This document shows, in pieces, positions 54,896-64,000 of a DNA stretch of 64,000 nucleotides; positions within the stretch are counted from its first letter, which is position 1, and every line of letters starts with the position of its first letter. Source of the stretch: Serratia plymuthica NBRC 102599 (GTDB taxonomy: Bacteria; Pseudomonadota; Gammaproteobacteria; Enterobacterales; Enterobacteriaceae); assembly GCF_001590925.1 (NCBI RefSeq), contig NZ_BCTU01000005.1:124001-188000 (forward strand). Direction: 5' to 3'. Position numbers and translations under genes: made by a program. The notes under the pieces were generated by a model, which was not told the origin of the DNA, did not search any database, and saw only the letters and a list, made by a program, of their open reading frames with translations.

Positions 54896-55813
54896 TTACC
54901 TTTCCCTGTTTTCCAAATTGAGGAACGCCGCCCCGCGCACGCCGCCGGCATCGCCGTAGCGTGCTTTCTCGATCCGCGGCAGCTTGGCCACGCGCAGCAA
55001 GTGCGCCGGCAATCGTTGTGGCAACGCCTGGTAGATCGCTTCAAAATTCGATAACCCGCCGCCGATCACCACCAGATGCGGATCGATAATGGTCAGCAAA
55101 TTCCCCAGGCATATTGCCAGGACGTCCATAAAACGCTCAACGTGAGCCACCGCCTGCGGCTCGCCTGCCTGATAATGCGCAATGATCTGCTGCGCAGGCA
55201 AGTGCTGCTGATAAAAGTGAGCGTACATCCACTCAAAACCGCGGCCCGATATGTAATTTTCGATGCAACCCTGATGACCGCAACCGCAGGCAACGCGAGG
55301 TATATCACGCCCCAGTACCTCGAGCGCGTCGACCGGCAGGCGGAAGTGGCCAAATTCACCGGCGATGTAATTGCGCCCGGACACCACTTTGCCCTCCACG
55401 ATCAGCCCGCCACCCACCCCGGTGCCCAGAATAATGCCCAGCACAGTCGGATAATTGCGGAACTCTTCGTCCCAGGCTTCCGACAACGCAAAACAGTTGG
55501 CGTCGTTGTCGACGCGCACGTCGCGACCAATCAGCGCCGCCAAATCGCGCGGCAGCGGCTGCCCCATCGCCGCCGGGACGTTGGAGGTGAACAACGTCCC
55601 GTCATCATTGGGCAACCCCGGAATGCCGATACCCACTTTGCCCCGCTGGCCGCAGAACTCATCCGCCTCAAGGGTCAGGTCACGCAGCGTGGTCAGCAAT
55701 TGCCGGTAATCGTCACGCGGCGTCGGCACCCGTTTTTGCCAGATGCGATTCAGATCCGCATCAAACACGCCCAGCTCAATTTTGGTGCCGCCCATATCGA
55801 AACCGTAGTACAT
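54896..55813 (-). CDS. nagK: N-acetylglucosamine kinase NagK
   Basis: 305 aa ROK-family kinase phosphorylating free N-acetylglucosamine at O6 for murein recycling. The phosphate-binding [18 protein letters not shown] starts the protein. The zinc motif is [17 protein letters not shown], and the catalytic Asp lies in [22 protein letters not shown] precedes the ATG. A terminator separates it from lolE, and cobB follows 11 bases downstream, so nagK-cobB may be a unit of their own. Confidence 0.96.
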   Translation of the reverse strand: MYYGFDMGGTKIELGVFDADLNRIWQKRVPTPRDDYRQLLTTLRDLTLEADEFCGQRGKVGIGIPGLPNDDGTLFTSNVPAAMGQPLPRDLAALIGRDVRVDNDANCFALSEAWDEEFRNYPTVLGIILGTGVGGGLIVEGKVVSGRNYIAGEFGHFRLPVDALEVLGRDIPRVACGCGHQGCIENYISGRGFEWMYAHFYQQHLPAQQIIAHYQAGEPQAVAHVERFMDVLAICLGNLLTIIDPHLVVIGGGLSNFEAIYQALPQRLPAHLLRVAKLPRIEKARYGDAGGVRGAAFLNLENRER

Positions 55814-55830
55814 AACCCACCCTCAGGCTA

Positions 55831-55859
55831 AAAAAAGGGGGTGGCGTTTCCGCTACCCC
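55831..55859 (-). terminator. Terminator after lolE
   Basis: On the minus strand GGGGTAGCG and CGCCACCCC pair with one mismatch around a GAAA loop; TTTTTTT follows, between lolE and nagK. Confidence 0.75.
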
Positions 55860-55868
55860 TGATTTTCG

Positions 55869-57116
55869 TTATTGTCCGCTCAACACGCGCGCCGGATCGA
55901 TACGGCTGGCGCGCCTGGCCGGATACCAACTGGCCAACAGGCTGAGCACCAATGCGGTCGCCAATACAATCACTACGTCCAGCCAGTGCAGCTCGGAAGG
56001 CAGGAAGTCGATGAAGTAGATATCTCCCGACAGGAACGAGTGCCCCATCAGTTTTTCCAATCCTTTGATGATGTTGGTCAACTGCAGCGAAGCTATCACC
56101 CCGACCACCACGCCGCTGACGCTGCCCACCAGCCCGGCCAGCAGGCCGTACCAGATAAATATCGCACGGATAAAACCGTCTTTGGCGCCCAAAGTGCGCA
56201 GCACGGCGATATCGCCGCTCTTGTCCTTCACCGCCATCACCAGCGTGGAGACAATGTTGAAACAGGCAACGCCAATCACCAGCACCATCGCCAGATACAT
56301 AATGGCGCGGATCATCTGGATATCGCGGTACATGTAGCCGTAGGTGCCGATCCAGCTCTTGATGTAGACGTAGGAATTGGTGACTTCGCCCGCGTCGCGC
56401 ACCAGTTTGTTGGCGGCAAACACGTCATTAACTTTAATCGCGATACCGGTCACGCTGTCGCCCATATCCAGATACTGCTGGGCATCGGCCAGCGGCACCA
56501 TCGCCAGGCTGTGGTCCAGTTGGCCGCTCAGTTGCAGAATGCCGGTCACATGCAGACGGATGCGTTTGGGCTGCAACAGCTTCATTTGCGGATCGCTGTT
56601 GGGGATCATTACCGTGACGTAGGAGCCTTGCTTCACGCCCAACGCATCGGCCACGCCCTTGCCGAGGATCACCTGCTGCTCACCGCTTTTGAAGTTGGCC
56701 CAGGCATCGCCCTGCACGTATTTAGGCAGTGCACTGAGCTGGCTTTCCTGCTGCGGATCGACCCCTTTAACGCCCACCGCCCGCAGTTGCGCACCGTTTT
56801 CCATCAGGCCGGTAAAGTTGATATAGGGGGCGGCAGCCAGGATACCCGGCACCTTTTCTACCCGCTGCAAGATTGACGACCAGTCTTTGAACGGCTGTTT
56901 CACCGGTTCAATCTCGCCGTGAGGCACTACCGCCAAAATACGGTTTTTCAGCTCGCGTTCGAAGCCGTTCATCGCACTCAGCCCGACGATCAACACCGCC
57001 ACGCCCAGCGCAATGCCAATGGTGGAGATCACCGAAATCAGCGACACCATGCCGCCGCGCTTGCGGCCCCGGCTAAAGCGCAGCGCCGTCAAAAGGGAAA
57101 GTGACGCACCCGCCAT
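55869..57116 (-). CDS. lolE: Lipoprotein-releasing permease subunit LolE
   Basis: 415 aa inner-membrane subunit of the LolCDE ABC transporter that releases outer-membrane lipoproteins to LolA. It has four transmembrane helices: one near residues 25-45 ([30 protein letters not shown]), then a large periplasmic domain, then three in the C-terminal FtsX-like part. Its stop side lies next to the nagK terminator, and its start overlaps the lolD stop. Confidence 0.96.
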   Translation of the reverse strand: MAGASLSLLTALRFSRGRKRGGMVSLISVISTIGIALGVAVLIVGLSAMNGFERELKNRILAVVPHGEIEPVKQPFKDWSSILQRVEKVPGILAAAPYINFTGLMENGAQLRAVGVKGVDPQQESQLSALPKYVQGDAWANFKSGEQQVILGKGVADALGVKQGSYVTVMIPNSDPQMKLLQPKRIRLHVTGILQLSGQLDHSLAMVPLADAQQYLDMGDSVTGIAIKVNDVFAANKLVRDAGEVTNSYVYIKSWIGTYGYMYRDIQMIRAIMYLAMVLVIGVACFNIVSTLVMAVKDKSGDIAVLRTLGAKDGFIRAIFIWYGLLAGLVGSVSGVVVGVIASLQLTNIIKGLEKLMGHSFLSGDIYFIDFLPSELHWLDVVIVLATALVLSLLASWYPARRASRIDPARVLSGQ

Positions 57117-57820
57117 TACTCGGCTCCCATCAGGGTCAGTTGAGCCTGCAGGTGGCCGTCGGCCATTTCCAGCTGGCGGCTGAGGCGCTTGGCCAGTTGC
57201 AAGTCATGGGTCACCACCAGGAAGGCGGTGCCCTGACGCACGTTCAGCTCACCGAGCAGATCAAAGATGCTGTCGGCGGTGCGCTTGTCGAGATTACCGG
57301 TCGGTTCGTCCGCCAGTACCAGCGACGGGTTGTTCACCAACGCACGGGCGATCGCCACGCGTTGACGCTCGCCGCCGGACAGCTCCGAAGGCCGGTGTTT
57401 GCTGCGTTTTTCCAGCCCGACCGCCGTCAGCATTTCCAGCGCCTTGTCCTGCGCCTGAGCCGGTTTCATGCCGCCGATCAACAGCGGCATGGCGGCGTTT
57501 TCCAACGCGGTGAAGTCCGGCAACAGGTGATGGAACTGATAGATAAAGCCCAACTGACGGTTGCGCAGTTCAGCCTTGGCCGCCGACGACAGGGTATTCA
57601 GCGACTGGCCTTTGTAGATCACTTCGCCGGAGGTTGGCGAATCCAGACCGCCCAGCAGGTGCAACAGGGTGCTTTTACCGGAACCCGAGCTGCCGACAAT
57701 CGCCATCATCTCACCCGGCTGCATGGCAAAGCTGACATTACGCAGTACGTCGGTATGCAGATTGCCTTCCTGATAGGTCTTGCACAGGTTTTCGCACTGC
57801 AGCAAAAGATGGTTACTCAT
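57116..57820 (-). CDS. lolD: Lipoprotein-releasing ATPase LolD
   Basis: 234 aa ABC ATPase of LolCDE. Walker A is [17 protein letters not shown], the signature [16 protein letters not shown] and Walker [15 protein letters not shown]. The N-terminus [36 protein letters not shown] is typical. It overlaps lolC (by 8 bases) and lolE, so the three are translationally coupled. Confidence 0.97.
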   Translation of the reverse strand: MSNHLLLQCENLCKTYQEGNLHTDVLRNVSFAMQPGEMMAIVGSSGSGKSTLLHLLGGLDSPTSGEVIYKGQSLNTLSSAAKAELRNRQLGFIYQFHHLLPDFTALENAAMPLLIGGMKPAQAQDKALEMLTAVGLEKRSKHRPSELSGGERQRVAIARALVNNPSLVLADEPTGNLDKRTADSIFDLLGELNVRQGTAFLVVTHDLQLAKRLSRQLEMADGHLQAQLTLMGAE

Positions 57821-59015
57821 AACGTAAAGCCTCAGCGGGTTGTACGGCGGCAGCGCGCCATGAAGGGTAAAGCGTGGACAACAGGGATACCGCCATCGCC
57901 GCCACGGCGATAATCGTCACCTGCAGCGGATCGACCGCCACCGGCAGCGACGCGCCGTCAATCAATGCGCCGAGGATCGGCATCAGGTTATTCAGGTTGG
58001 TGGCCAGCAGCACGCCCAGCAGCGTGCCGAGCAGCGAACCGATAATGCCGGCGCTGGCGCCCTGCACCATAAACACCGACATGATCTGCCGGCGGGTCAG
58101 GCCCTGGGTTTGCAGAATGGCGACTTCGCCCTGCTTCTCCATCACCAGCAGGCCAAGCGAAGTAATAATGTTAAACGCCGCCACCGCCACGATCAGGCTG
58201 AGCAGCAGCCCCATCATGTTTTTCTCCATGCGTACCGCCTGGAACAGCTCGCCCTTGCGTTCACGCCAGTCTTTCCATTGCGCCCCTTGCGGCAGTTTCT
58301 GCTGGCTGAGGGTATCGACCGTCAGCGGCTGTTGCAGGAACAGACGCCAGCCGGTGATATTGCCGGCCGGGTAGCGCATCAGGCGGGAAGCGTCTTGCTG
58401 ATTGACCAGCATCTGGGTGCCGTCCACTTCACTGTTGGCGTGGAAGGTGCCGATAATAGTAAACAGGCGCTGGCTGGGAATGCGGCCCATCGGCGTGAAC
58501 TGGCTGGCGCTCGGCACCATCACCCGCAGCTGGTCGCCGCGTTTGACGCCCAATTGCCCGGCAAGCTGTTCGCCGATGATGATATTGTACTGGCCCGGCT
58601 GCAACTGTTGCTGTTTGACGTTAACCAGATACTGCGTCAGCGGATCGGCTTCGTCCGGGTTCACCCCGAGCATCACGCCGACCGCCACGCTGCGGGCGCT
58701 TTGCAGCACCACGTCGCCGGTAGTCAGCGGCGCAACGCGGCTGACGCCCTGCAATCCCTGCGCCATCGAGGCCGGGATCTGCTGGGGATTGATCGACCCC
58801 TGCGGGCTGGTGATCAACGCCTGAGGCATCAGGCCAAGGATGTTGTTTTCCAGATCTTTTTCAAAACCGTTCATCACCGACAAAACGGTGACCAACGCCA
58901 TGACCCCCAGCGTAATGCCGATGGTGGACAGCCAGGAGACAAACCGCCCGAAGCGGTCTGAGGCTCGCCCGCGCATGTAGCGCAGGCCAATGAATAACGC
59001 GACAGGTTGATACAT
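57813..59015 (-). CDS. lolC: Lipoprotein-releasing permease subunit LolC
   Basis: 400 aa, paralogous to LolE and its partner in the LolCDE complex. [62 protein letters not shown] starts it. The periplasmic Hook-bearing domain that binds LolA follows, then three C-terminal helices. It is the first gene of lolC-lolD-lolE and its operon leader region (59016-59261) has no other gene. Confidence 0.96.
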   Translation of the reverse strand: MYQPVALFIGLRYMRGRASDRFGRFVSWLSTIGITLGVMALVTVLSVMNGFEKDLENNILGLMPQALITSPQGSINPQQIPASMAQGLQGVSRVAPLTTGDVVLQSARSVAVGVMLGVNPDEADPLTQYLVNVKQQQLQPGQYNIIIGEQLAGQLGVKRGDQLRVMVPSASQFTPMGRIPSQRLFTIIGTFHANSEVDGTQMLVNQQDASRLMRYPAGNITGWRLFLQQPLTVDTLSQQKLPQGAQWKDWRERKGELFQAVRMEKNMMGLLLSLIVAVAAFNIITSLGLLVMEKQGEVAILQTQGLTRRQIMSVFMVQGASAGIIGSLLGTLLGVLLATNLNNLMPILGALIDGASLPVAVDPLQVTIIAVAAMAVSLLSTLYPSWRAAAVQPAEALRYE

Positions 59016-59261
59016 GAAATCCGTTTTGTTGCCGTAGCTTAAGCAAAGTGATCAAGGATAATAAAGGCTATACCTCGTTTAGGGAACCACCCAGACGCCT
59101 TTTATTCCGCCTATTGCGCATTGCGCCGCAGCATCTGCCCCAGAGCTTTGCGTAAGGATGCTGCAGGCTGCACCCGTTTCAACCGGGGCGAATGTATTCG
59201 CTCCCCCACGGGTTCTGTCAGGAACAGCGTTGAACGCTGCAGCCTGAAAGACGGCAAGTCG

Positions 59262-59903
59262 TTAACCGGCATCCCGCTTTAACAGGTTATAAACCGACAC
59301 CCGTGAAATGCCCAACGCCTCCGCCGCCATGGTGGCGGCCCCGCGCAGTTGCAGATAGCCCTGCTGCTTCAATAACTGGATCACTTGATAACGTTGCTCT
59401 GAAGAGAGCGCGCGCGGCTGGGTAGCGTGCGACGCCGCAAAGTTGTTGATCACGGCGGCGATATCCGACAGAGAACGGGCCCCCTCCGCCGCCGGCTGCG
59501 GCGCACTCTGCACTACCGCGGTCAGTTGTTGCAGAATGGCGTTGACACTGTTGAAGATTGAGACGTCCAGATTGAGGCAGATGGCCGCCACATAGGTGCC
59601 TTCACTGTTGCGCAGACCGATCGACGTGCTCTTGGCCGGGCGCCCGTCCGGGAAGGCATTGGCGTAATTTTGTACCACGTCCGGAAAGTCCGGCGAGGCA
59701 ATGCGCTCCAGCCCCATTTCACTGGCGGCGTCACCAATGCTGCGGTTCGACAGATTATTGGCGATGGCGACGATAGCATGCTCCGGCTGTGTCAGATCGT
59801 GCAATACCACTTCGCAACTGGGGGCAAACATCATGCCCAGCGCCTGGACAATTTTTTCCGCTTCGCGCAGCAATAGCGCATTTTCCTGCCTGAGATCGCT
59901 CAT
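59262..59903 (-). CDS. YheO/DauR-type PAS-HTH regulator
   Basis: 213 aa. The N-terminal PAS-like YheO domain is MFAPSCEVVLHDLTQPEHAIVAIANNLSNRSIGDAASEMGLE..NYANAFPDGRPAKSTSIGLRNSEGTYVAAICLNLDVSIF. The C-terminal helix-turn-helix is RYQVIQLLKQQGYLQLRGAATMAAEALGISRVSVYNLLKRD. DauR, the regulator of D-arginine use in Pseudomonas, belongs here. It is divergent from a PLP ammonia-lyase gene with an 86-bp spacer, so it probably controls that enzyme; the inducer may be an amino acid. Confidence 0.88.
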   Translation of the reverse strand: MSDLRQENALLLREAEKIVQALGMMFAPSCEVVLHDLTQPEHAIVAIANNLSNRSIGDAASEMGLERIASPDFPDVVQNYANAFPDGRPAKSTSIGLRNSEGTYVAAICLNLDVSIFNSVNAILQQLTAVVQSAPQPAAEGARSLSDIAAVINNFAASHATQPRALSSEQRYQVIQLLKQQGYLQLRGAATMAAEALGISRVSVYNLLKRDAG

Positions 59904-59989
59904 TGGCTTAACCGTTTGACAAAAACTTTACAAAGAGTAAATTAAAAATCCCGGACAATCAATCCCCCCTTCATCCATGCGAGGTCGCC

Positions 59990-60973
59990 ATGAGTTCAAC
60001 GCCCCACTGTATCACCGCCGCCGATATCTCTGCCGCCGCAGAAATTCTGGCCGGACATGCCCTCCGCACGCCGGTCATGACGTCGCATCAGGCCGACAAC
60101 CTCACAGGCGCACAACTGTTCTTCAAATGCGAGAACTTCCAGCGCGTCGGGGCTTTTAAGTTCCGCGGGGCGTACAACGCGATCGCGCAACTGAGCGAGG
60201 CGCAGCGCAAGGCCGGAGTAATTGCCTTTTCCTCCGGTAACCACGCGCAGGCAATGGCGCTGGCGGCGCGGGAGCTGGGCGTCAACGTCACCATAGTCAT
60301 GCCGAACGACGCGCCGGAAACCAAGCTGGCGGCGACACGCGGCTACGGGGCCAACGTGGTGATTTACCAACGCCACAGCGAGAACCGCGAAGAGATTACC
60401 CAGCGCCTGGCCGCAGAGCATGGCCTGGCGATCGTCCCTCCCTATGATTACCCGCAGGTGATGGCCGGCCAAGGCACCGCCACCAAAGAGCTGATAGAAG
60501 AGGTCGGCCCGCTGGACGTGTTGCTGGTGTCTACCGGCGGCGGCGGCCTGCTTTCCGGCAGTGCGATAGCGGCCCGCCACTGGTCGCCGGGCTGCCGGGT
60601 GTACGGCGTGGAGCCGCAGGCAGGCAACGACGTGCAGCAGGCTTTTCGCAACGGGCAACCGGTGCGCATTCCGGTGCCGAAAACCATCGCCGATGGCGCG
60701 CAAACTCAGCAGGTGGGCACACTCACCTTCCCGATCATCCAGCAGTACGTAGAGGATATTCTGACGGTCACCGACGCGCAGCTGTGCCGGCAAATGCGCT
60801 TTTTTATGGAACGGATGAAAATGGTGGTCGAACCCACAGGGTGCCTGGCCGCAGCGGCGGCAATGAATTCGCTGCTGGATTTGCGCGGTAAAAAAGTCGG
60901 GGTGATTGTCAGCGGTGGCAATGTCGATGTGGATAAAATCGCGCAATACTTCGCGATGGGCGCGCAAGAATAA
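59990..60973 (+). CDS. PLP-dependent threonine/serine dehydratase-like enzyme (hydroxyaspartate ammonia-lyase or serine racemase type)
   Basis: 327 aa fold-type II PLP enzyme. The PLP lysine is in GAFKFRGAYNA (about residue 53), with SSGNHAQAMALAA and the phosphate loop STGGGGLLSGSA. No ACT regulatory domain follows, unlike biosynthetic threonine deaminase. This size and motif set is that of serine racemase and threo-3-hydroxy-L-aspartate ammonia-lyase relatives. It may deaminate or racemise a beta-hydroxy amino acid. The start follows GCGAGGTCGCC. It is divergent from the DauR-type regulator. Confidence 0.85.
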   Translation: MSSTPHCITAADISAAAEILAGHALRTPVMTSHQADNLTGAQLFFKCENFQRVGAFKFRGAYNAIAQLSEAQRKAGVIAFSSGNHAQAMALAARELGVNVTIVMPNDAPETKLAATRGYGANVVIYQRHSENREEITQRLAAEHGLAIVPPYDYPQVMAGQGTATKELIEEVGPLDVLLVSTGGGGLLSGSAIAARHWSPGCRVYGVEPQAGNDVQQAFRNGQPVRIPVPKTIADGAQTQQVGTLTFPIIQQYVEDILTVTDAQLCRQMRFFMERMKMVVEPTGCLAAAAAMNSLLDLRGKKVGVIVSGGNVDVDKIAQYFAMGAQE

Positions 60974-61211
60974 TACCTTCGGTGGGTTAACGTTCCCCCA
61001 GCCGCCCCGTTCGCCCAAACCCGAGAGGGCGCACGCCATGCTGCGCCCGCATTGGCCATAAATGCCACCAGCGGCGCTGCAACTTGAAAGACGACGGATA
61101 TGGCGCTTTTACCTATGTCAGTTTGCTGGCCAGTGGGCTAGTATTACCGGGTAAAGGCGCTTTGTTATTTGTGCCAGGGCGAAATTTAACACATTGATTA
61201 AAGATACCTTA

Positions 61212-64000
61212 ATGAGCACCTCCGATAACCGTAACCGTTCTGCATCGTCATCCTCCCGTTATTCCCTGCCCGATCGCGCAGGCGATTTGCGCCAGTTGGG
61301 GCAACTAACCGGCGCGGCCTGCGCCGTGGAGTGCGCCGAGATCGTCGAACGTCATAACGGGCCGGTGATGCTGATCGCCCCGGACATGCAGAACGCCCTG
61401 CGACTGCGCGACGAAATCCAGCAGTTTACCGATCAAATGGTGACCACGCTGCCCGACTGGGAAACCCTGCCCTACGACAGCTTCTCGCCTCACCAGGAGA
61501 TTATCTCCGCCCGTCTGTCGAGCCTGTACCACCTGCCGACCATGGTGCGCGGCGTCATCATTCTGCCGGTCAATACCCTGATGCAGCGCGTCTGTCCGCA
61601 CGAATTCCTGCACGGCCACGCGCTGGTGATGAAAAAGGGCCAGCGCCTGTCGCGCGAAAAACTGCGCGCCCAGTTGGAACAAGCCGGCTACCGCAGCGTC
61701 GATCAGGTGATGGAGCACGGCGAGTTCGCCACCCGCGGCGCGCTGCTCGATCTGTACCCGATGGGCAGCGAAGAGCCTTACCGCATCGATTTCTTCGACG
61801 ATGAAATCGACAGCCTGCGCATCTTCGACGTCGACACCCAGCGCACGCTGAGCGAAGTCGAAGCCATCAACCTGCTGCCGGCCCATGAATTCCCGACCGA
61901 CAAAACCGCCATCGAGCTGTTCCGCAGCCAGTGGCGCGAGCAGTTTGAGGTGCGCCGCGACGCCGAACATATTTACCAGCAGGTGAGCAAAGGCACCTGG
62001 CCGGCCGGCATCGAATACTGGCAACCGCTGTTTTTCAGCCAGCCGCTGCCGTCGCTGTTCAGCTACCTGCCGGCCAACACGCTGATCGTCAATACCGGCA
62101 ACCTGGAGAGCGCCGCCGAGCGCTTCTGGCTGGACGTTAACCAGCGTTACGAAAGCCGCCGCGTCGATCCGATGCGCCCGCTGCTGGCACCGGACAGCCT
62201 GTGGCTGCGGGTTGACGCGCTGTTTGGCGAATTGAAAGCCTGGCCGCGCATGGCACTCAAAACCGAAGCGCTGCCGGCCAAAGCCGGCAACACCAATCTG
62301 GACTATCGCGCGCTGCCGGACCTGGCGGTGCAAGCCCAGAATAAAGCGCCGCTGGACCAGTTGCGCCGCTTTATAGAAAGCTTTGACGGCAGCGTGATTT
62401 TCTCGGTCGAGAGCGAGGGCCGCCGCGAAACGCTGCAAGACCTGCTCGGCCGCATCAAACTCGGCACGTCATTGATTCAACATCTCGATCAGGCCGAACC
62501 GGCCGGTCGCTATATGATGGTCGGCGCCTCGGAACGCGGTTTCCTCGACGGCATGCGCAACCGGGCGCTGATCTGCGAAAGCGACCTGCTCGGCGAACGC
62601 GTCAGCCGCCGCCGGCAGGACAATCGCCGCACCATCAATACCGATACCCTGATCCGCAACCTGGCGGAGCTGCACCCCGGCCAGCCGGTGGTGCATCTGG
62701 AGCACGGCGTCGGGCGTTACGTTGGCCTGACGACGCTGGAAGCCGGCGGCATCAAGGCCGAATACCTGATCCTGTCCTACTCCGGTGAAGACAAACTCTA
62801 TGTGCCTGTTTCTTCGCTGCACCTGATCAGCCGCTATGCCGGTGGCGCAGATGAAAACGCGCCGCTGCACAAGCTGGGCGGTGACGCCTGGACACGCGCG
62901 CGGCAGAAAGCTGCGGAACGGGTGCGGGACGTGGCGGCCGAGCTGCTGGATATTTACGCCCAGCGCGCCGCCAAATCCGGCTTCGCCTTCAAACACAACC
63001 GCGAACAGTATCAGCTGTTCTGTCAAAGCTTCCCGTTTGAAACCACCCCAGACCAGGAACAGGCAATCAACGCCGTGCTGAGCGACATGTGCCAGCCGCT
63101 GGCGATGGACAGGCTGGTGTGCGGCGACGTCGGCTTCGGCAAAACCGAAGTGGCGATGCGCGCGGCCTTCCTGGCGGTGGAAAACGGCAAGCAGGTGGCG
63201 GTGCTGGTGCCCACTACGCTGTTGGCGCAGCAGCACTTCGACAACTTCCGCGATCGCTTCGCCACCTGGCCGATTCGCATCGAGATGATGTCGCGTTTCC
63301 GCAGCGCCAAAGAGCAGCAACAGATCATGGACGACGCCGTCGACGGCAAAGTGGACATTATTATCGGCACCCACAAACTGTTGCAGAGCGATCTGCGCTG
63401 GAAAGATCTGGGGCTGCTGATCGTCGATGAAGAACACCGTTTCGGCGTGCGCCACAAAGAACGCATCAAGGCGATGCGCGCCGATGTGGATATCCTGACG
63501 CTAACCGCCACGCCGATCCCGCGTACGCTGAATATGGCGATGAGCGGCATGCGCGACCTGTCGATTATCGCGACCCCGCCGGCCCGCCGCCTGGCGGTGA
63601 AAACCTTCGTGCGCGAGTACGACAGCCTGGTGGTTCGCGAGGCGATCCTGCGTGAAGTGCTGCGCGGCGGCCAGGTTTACTATCTGTACAACGACGTGGA
63701 GAACATCGAGAAGGCCGCGGAGAAACTGGCTGAGCTGGTGCCGGAAGCGCGTATCGCCATTGGCCACGGCCAGATGCGCGAGCGCGATCTGGAACGGGTG
63801 ATGAACGATTTCCACCACCAGCGTTTTAACGTGCTGGTCTGTACCACCATTATCGAAACCGGCATCGATATTCCTAGCGCCAATACCATTATCATCGAGC
63901 GCGCCGATCGCTTCGGGCTGGCGCAGTTGCATCAGTTGCGTGGCCGCGTAGGCCGTTCGCACCATCAGGCCTACGCCTATCTGCTGACACCGAATCCAAA
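61212..64000 (+). CDS. mfd: Transcription-repair coupling factor Mfd (3' end outside window)
   Basis: About 929 of the roughly 1150 residues are visible. Mfd is an RNA-polymerase-displacing translocase that recruits UvrA to stalled transcription sites. The N-terminal UvrB-like region ([42 protein letters not shown]) is followed by the RNA-polymerase-interaction domain (near residue 500) and the RecG-like motor. Walker A is [16 protein letters not shown], Walker [13 protein letters not shown], and the motif VI region [14 protein letters not shown] is reached at the window end. The N-terminus is longer than E. coli Mfd by about 14 serine-rich residues if ATG 61212 is right; no strong ribosome site is visible there. 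Confidence 0.95.
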   Translation, partial: MSTSDNRNRSASSSSRYSLPDRAGDLRQLGQLTGAACAVECAEIVERHNGPVMLIAPDMQNALRLRDEIQQFTDQMVTTLPDWETLPYDSFSPHQEIISARLSSLYHLPTMVRGVIILPVNTLMQRVCPHEFLHGHALVMKKGQRLSREKLRAQLEQAGYRSVDQVMEHGEFATRGALLDLYPMGSEEPYRIDFFDDEIDSLRIFDVDTQRTLSEVEAINLLPAHEFPTDKTAIELFRSQWREQFEVRRDAEHIYQQVSKGTWPAGIEYWQPLFFSQPLPSLFSYLPANTLIVNTGNLESAAERFWLDVNQRYESRRVDPMRPLLAPDSLWLRVDALFGELKAWPRMALKTEALPAKAGNTNLDYRALPDLAVQAQNKAPLDQLRRFIESFDGSVIFSVESEGRRETLQDLLGRIKLGTSLIQHLDQAEPAGRYMMVGASERGFLDGMRNRALICESDLLGERVSRRRQDNRRTINTDTLIRNLAELHPGQPVVHLEHGVGRYVGLTTLEAGGIKAEYLILSYSGEDKLYVPVSSLHLISRYAGGADENAPLHKLGGDAWTRARQKAAERVRDVAAELLDIYAQRAAKSGFAFKHNREQYQLFCQSFPFETTPDQEQAINAVLSDMCQPLAMDRLVCGDVGFGKTEVAMRAAFLAVENGKQVAVLVPTTLLAQQHFDNFRDRFATWPIRIEMMSRFRSAKEQQQIMDDAVDGKVDIIIGTHKLLQSDLRWKDLGLLIVDEEHRFGVRHKERIKAMRADVDILTLTATPIPRTLNMAMSGMRDLSIIATPPARRLAVKTFVREYDSLVVREAILREVLRGGQVYYLYNDVENIEKAAEKLAELVPEARIAIGHGQMRERDLERVMNDFHHQRFNVLVCTTIIETGIDIPSANTIIIERADRFGLAQLHQLRGRVGRSHHQAYAYLLTPNP

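Noticed and set aside
59100-59261. GCTGCAGGCTGC/GCTGCAGCC repeats and hairpins upstream of lolC
   Set aside because: Short, imperfect, with no T tract and no matching feature; probably chance in GC-rich DNA.
61305-63455. Two long frames antisense to mfd
   Set aside because: Both are complements of mfd codons with Ala/Gln/Arg-rich low-quality translations; mfd motifs are perfect on the plus strand.

Overview
The window is a gamma-proteobacterial chromosome segment, most likely Serratia (S. marcescens group). The evidence is gene content and protein similarity recalled from memory, since no search was run. The puu, icd-rluE-nudJ-mnmA-hflD-purB, phoPQ-roxA, pepT, cobB-nagK-lolEDC and mfd blocks follow enterobacterial order. 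A meso-2,3-butanediol dehydrogenase looks almost identical to the S. marcescens enzyme, and there is a chromosomal QnrB-like pentapeptide protein of the Serratia type. Most genes are GC-rich; about 24.6-28.4 kb is clearly AT-richer.

Layout. 1-5.3 kb: end of a serine hydrolase, secreted chorismate mutase, CigR/RcnB-like protein, a 59-aa protein, the nucleoside channel Tsx and the YddG exporter. 5.3-12.8 kb: putrescine uptake and degradation (puuP, puuA, puuD, puuR, puuC, puuB; no puuE follows). 12.8-18.4 kb: budC, a universal stress protein, a degenerate tRNA-like element, a cold-shock gene, a LysE exporter, a DHCW cupin, an SOS-boxed qnr gene and two poorly known proteins. 18.6-22 kb: a sugar/polyol catabolic pair (Gfo/Idh/MocA dehydrogenase and TIM-barrel epimerase) with its LacI regulator and two near-identical operators. 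22.2-24.5 kb: a 45-aa membrane protein, an AI-2E-family permease and a TolA-like lipoprotein.

24.6-28.5 kb looks like the scar of a mobile element that used icd as its attachment site. A 94-bp piece of icd lies about 3 kb from the intact gene. Between them are a frameshifted SRAP/YedK gene, a secreted protein, a divergent LuxR solo and an IS3-type remnant. 28.4-34.2 kb is core: icd, rluE, nudJ, mnmA, hflD, purB.

The purB-phoP junction carries an insertion (34.2-41.2 kb): two GNAT acetyltransferases, a MocR regulator and a three-subunit membrane-linked gluconate/ketogluconate-type dehydrogenase (Tat-exported small subunit, GMC flavoprotein, triheme cytochrome c). A 44-bp near-perfect inverted repeat separates regulator and operon. 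phoPQ follows with a textbook PhoP box, then roxA.

45-54 kb is accessory: a LysR regulator divergent from a metallo-beta-lactamase-fold operon, hcxB, pepT broken by an in-frame ochre codon, and an alpha-glucoside-type PTS IICB with a GH4 phosphoglucosidase and RpiR regulator. 54-64 kb is core again (cobB, nagK, lolE, lolD, lolC), then a YheO/DauR-type regulator divergent from a PLP ammonia-lyase, and mfd running off the end.

I do not see a clearly new multi-gene defence or biosynthetic system. The best leads are the icd scar with its LuxR-solo/secreted-protein divergon, the tRNA-like transcription unit at 14.5-14.8 kb, and the large palindromes at 37.2 kb and 50.1 kb.
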